Assembly: GCA_031257725.1 (NCBI GenBank)
Contig: JAIROD010000662.1
Location: forward strand, 1-5,809
Origin: Planctomycetaceae bacterium
GTDB lineage: Bacteria; Planctomycetota; Planctomycetia; Pirellulales; Thermoguttaceae
Length of the DNA: 5,809 nt
Direction of reading: 5' to 3'
Shown: positions 4,972-5,809 of the stretch, one piece after another
Layout: every line of letters begins with the position of its first letter
Numbering within the stretch: the first letter of the stretch is position 1
The notes under the pieces: model-generated
Database searches by the model: none
What the model was told of the DNA's origin: nothing
Seen by the model: only the letters and a program-made list of their open reading frames with translations
Translations under genes and position numbers: made by a program

Positions 4972-5248
4972 ATAGTCTCCGTTGGCATTATCGCAGCTGG
5001 ACGAAATCACAAAGTATTACACAAAACGAAATCAGTCCAGCACGTACAGTAAAAAAATGAGACAAAATGTACATGAGACGATTCGTATCATTCGACGTAA
5101 CCCATTTTTCGGTGAATTGATATCAGACAATTGTCGTCAATTATCAATAGGAAATTTTGTGTTGATTTACCAGATTCAAGATAATTTAATACAAATACTC
5201 TCATTTCACGATGGTCGGCAAAATATAGACAATTGGAAAATAAAATGA
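4961..5248 (+). pseudogene. RelE/ParE-family toxin gene interrupted by an in-frame TAG at codon 5
   Basis: The natural frame starts at ATG 4961, overlapping the antitoxin end by 11 bases, with GAGGA at 4948-4952 eight bases upstream. It reads MKIK, then TAG (4973-4975), then SPLALSQLDEITKYYTKRN and on to NPFFGEL, RQLSIGNFVLIYQI and the family's C-terminal ILSFHDGRQN. RelE/ParE toxins commonly begin M-K-x-x-W-S-P-x-A-L, so the stop replaces the conserved Trp, a single TGG-to-TAG change. Read through, the protein would be 95 residues, normal for the family. A TTG at 4982 could open an 88-residue product, but it has no ribosome binding site and would lack the first beta-strand. These toxins cleave ribosome-bound mRNA or inhibit gyrase; which applies here cannot be told. 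Likely a disabled toxin. Alternatives are an amber suppressor, a polymorphic site or a sequencing error. The rest of the frame is intact, so the mutation looks recent. Confidence 0.75.
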
Positions 5249-5326
5249 TAGAGGCAAAATTGATTTTAAAATAGAACAAAGCGTTATTGAAACTACTAAA
5301 CAATGCGTCAAAAGGAATGATCGTAA

Positions 5327-5412
5327 TTTTTTAAAAACAGAAAACATAAAATTTACGGAAATTTATATTTTCCTTTTTTGGAGATAAATAAAATGAAACT
5401 TTGTAAAATAAC
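5327..5412 (+). repeat. Right member of the direct repeat flanking the toxin-antitoxin cassette
   Basis: This is the intact counterpart of 4554-4628. It contains the identical 18-mer TTTTTTAAAAACAGAAAA, the ribosome binding site GGAGAT (5380-5385, nine bases before ATG 5393) and the first seven codons of the TIGR04076-like gene. The spacer between 18-mer and ribosome binding site is longer than in the left copy (about 35 against 15-20 bases). It includes a weak hairpin, GGAAA-N7-TTTCC (5357-5373), directly before six T residues, which might attenuate or terminate transcription arriving from the cassette. Confidence 0.6.
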
Positions 5413-5734
5413 GGTTTTAAAAAGATATTTTGATGAAGAATTGGCAAAAGAATACGGAGTCTGCGGTCTAGGTAAATGCCCAATGCATGCTGAAGGACAA
5501 GTTTATTATGCCGATTACGCAAAGCCGGAACATTTTTGTGACGAAGCATGGAAAGCGATTTATCAATACGTTTTTGCATTATCACATGGTTGTGAGATTA
5601 TGTTTTATGGTGATTGGATTGATAAGCCCGGAATAGCAATATGTAGCTGTAATGACGGATTACGACCTGTTATTTTTAAAATTGAAAGAACCGATAAAGA
5701 AGCAACTATCAACTATATTCCTAACAATAACTAA
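5393..5734 (+). CDS. TIGR04076 family protein (cysteine-rich, function unknown)
   Basis: A 113-residue protein whose sequence fits the TIGR04076 family as I remember it. The N-terminus is MKLCKITVLKRYFDEELA, followed by GLGKCPMHAEGQ, HFCDEAWKAIYQ, a FALSHG stretch, PGIAICSCNDGLRP and VIFKIER. Seven cysteines (4, 24, 29, 49, 67, 84, 86) suggest metal binding or redox chemistry, but no function is established to my knowledge. It has no signal peptide or membrane segment. A TTG at 5378 would add five residues, but it overlaps the ribosome binding site (GGAG, 5380-5383) that serves ATG 5393, and the family start fits ATG. The gene is monocistronic as far as the window shows. Its 5' end is duplicated at 4554-4628, upstream of the toxin-antitoxin pair. 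Confidence 0.8.
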   Translation: MKLCKITVLKRYFDEELAKEYGVCGLGKCPMHAEGQVYYADYAKPEHFCDEAWKAIYQYVFALSHGCEIMFYGDWIDKPGIAICSCNDGLRPVIFKIERTDKEATINYIPNNN

Positions 5735-5762
5735 TATTGCAAAATAAATTAAAATTGAAATC

Positions 5763-5809
5763 ATGTCAGCGGATAAATTATTATCGATCAGAGAAGCCAG
5801 CGAATGGGC
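5763..5809 (+). CDS. Start of a gene, possibly an excisionase-type helix-turn-helix protein (cut by the window end)
   Basis: Only 15 complete codons are visible: MSADKLLSIREASEW. The stretch LLSIREASEW resembles the first helix of HTH_17/excisionase-family DNA-binding domains, which typically read L-L-T-x-x-E-A-A-E-x-L-G-V-S. Such proteins occur in mobile elements and beside toxin-antitoxin genes, but 15 residues are too few to be sure. No Shine-Dalgarno site is visible in the AT-rich 28-base gap after the previous gene. The reading stays open to the end of the window. Confidence 0.5.
   Translation, partial: MSADKLLSIREASEW

Noticed and set aside
4982..5248. TTG 4982 as the natural toxin start
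   Set aside because: No ribosome binding site precedes it and the first strand of the fold would be missing. ATG 4961 with GAGGA fits the family and the overlap with the antitoxin, and leaves only the TAG to explain.
5357..5379. Intrinsic terminator after the toxin-antitoxin cassette
   Set aside because: The stem GGAAA/TTTCC is only five weak pairs and abuts the next ribosome binding site. It is mentioned under the repeat but not called as a terminator.
5378..5392. TTG start adding MEINK to the TIGR04076-like protein
   Set aside because: The TTG overlaps the ribosome binding site GGAG that is well placed for ATG 5393, and the family N-terminus fits the ATG.

Overview
The window looks like a fragment of a low-GC bacterial chromosome. 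The best phylogenetic clue is the ATP synthase alpha subunit at 1077-2582. Its N-terminus (MKFNADEIASVIQKEIEQ) and several internal stretches read to me like planctomycete AtpA proteins. This is from memory, not a search, so Planctomycetota is a probable but unproven assignment. TAA, TGA and TAG all occur as apparent stops, so nothing suggests an altered genetic code.

Layout. Positions 1-1076 hold no gene I can defend. They are AT-rich and contain many short repeats and palindromes: phased A-tracts, a perfect 12-bp tandem duplication, a 13-bp-stem hairpin, a 21-bp tandem repeat, and a GC-richer patch carrying a diverged 28-bp direct repeat 96 bp apart. A plausible sigma-70-type promoter (966-993) and a Shine-Dalgarno site lead into atpA. 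The gene is complete and looks functional, but it stands alone: atpH does not precede it and atpG does not follow it. After atpA, a 165-bp gap with a perfect 13-bp inverted repeat marks the change to an AT-rich accessory region.

The accessory region has three parts. (i) A tightly coupled two-gene unit at 2748-4501 encodes an ABC/SMC-like ATPase with no nuclease domain of its own, followed 5 bp later by a small protein carrying a D...ExK signature of PD-(D/E)XK nucleases. By analogy with ATPase-plus-effector pairs such as Septu and PARIS, I infer a candidate two-component anti-invader system. (ii) A RelE/ParE-type toxin-antitoxin cassette at 4705-5248 has a palindrome over its -10 box. The toxin frame is interrupted by a TAG exactly where the conserved N-terminal tryptophan belongs (MKIK-stop-SPLAL), so the toxin is probably dead or truncated. 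(iii) A TIGR04076-like cysteine-rich protein lies at 5393-5734. Its 5' leader and first codons are duplicated in decayed form upstream of the toxin-antitoxin cassette (4554-4628), so the cassette is bracketed by imperfect direct repeats. The window ends inside a new gene (5763 onward) whose first 15 residues resemble an excisionase-type helix-turn-helix protein.

Taken together, a housekeeping gene adjoins a small island of defence, addiction and decay products. The strongest points for follow-up are the ATPase-nuclease pair, the amber-interrupted toxin, and the repeat-bracketed cassette.
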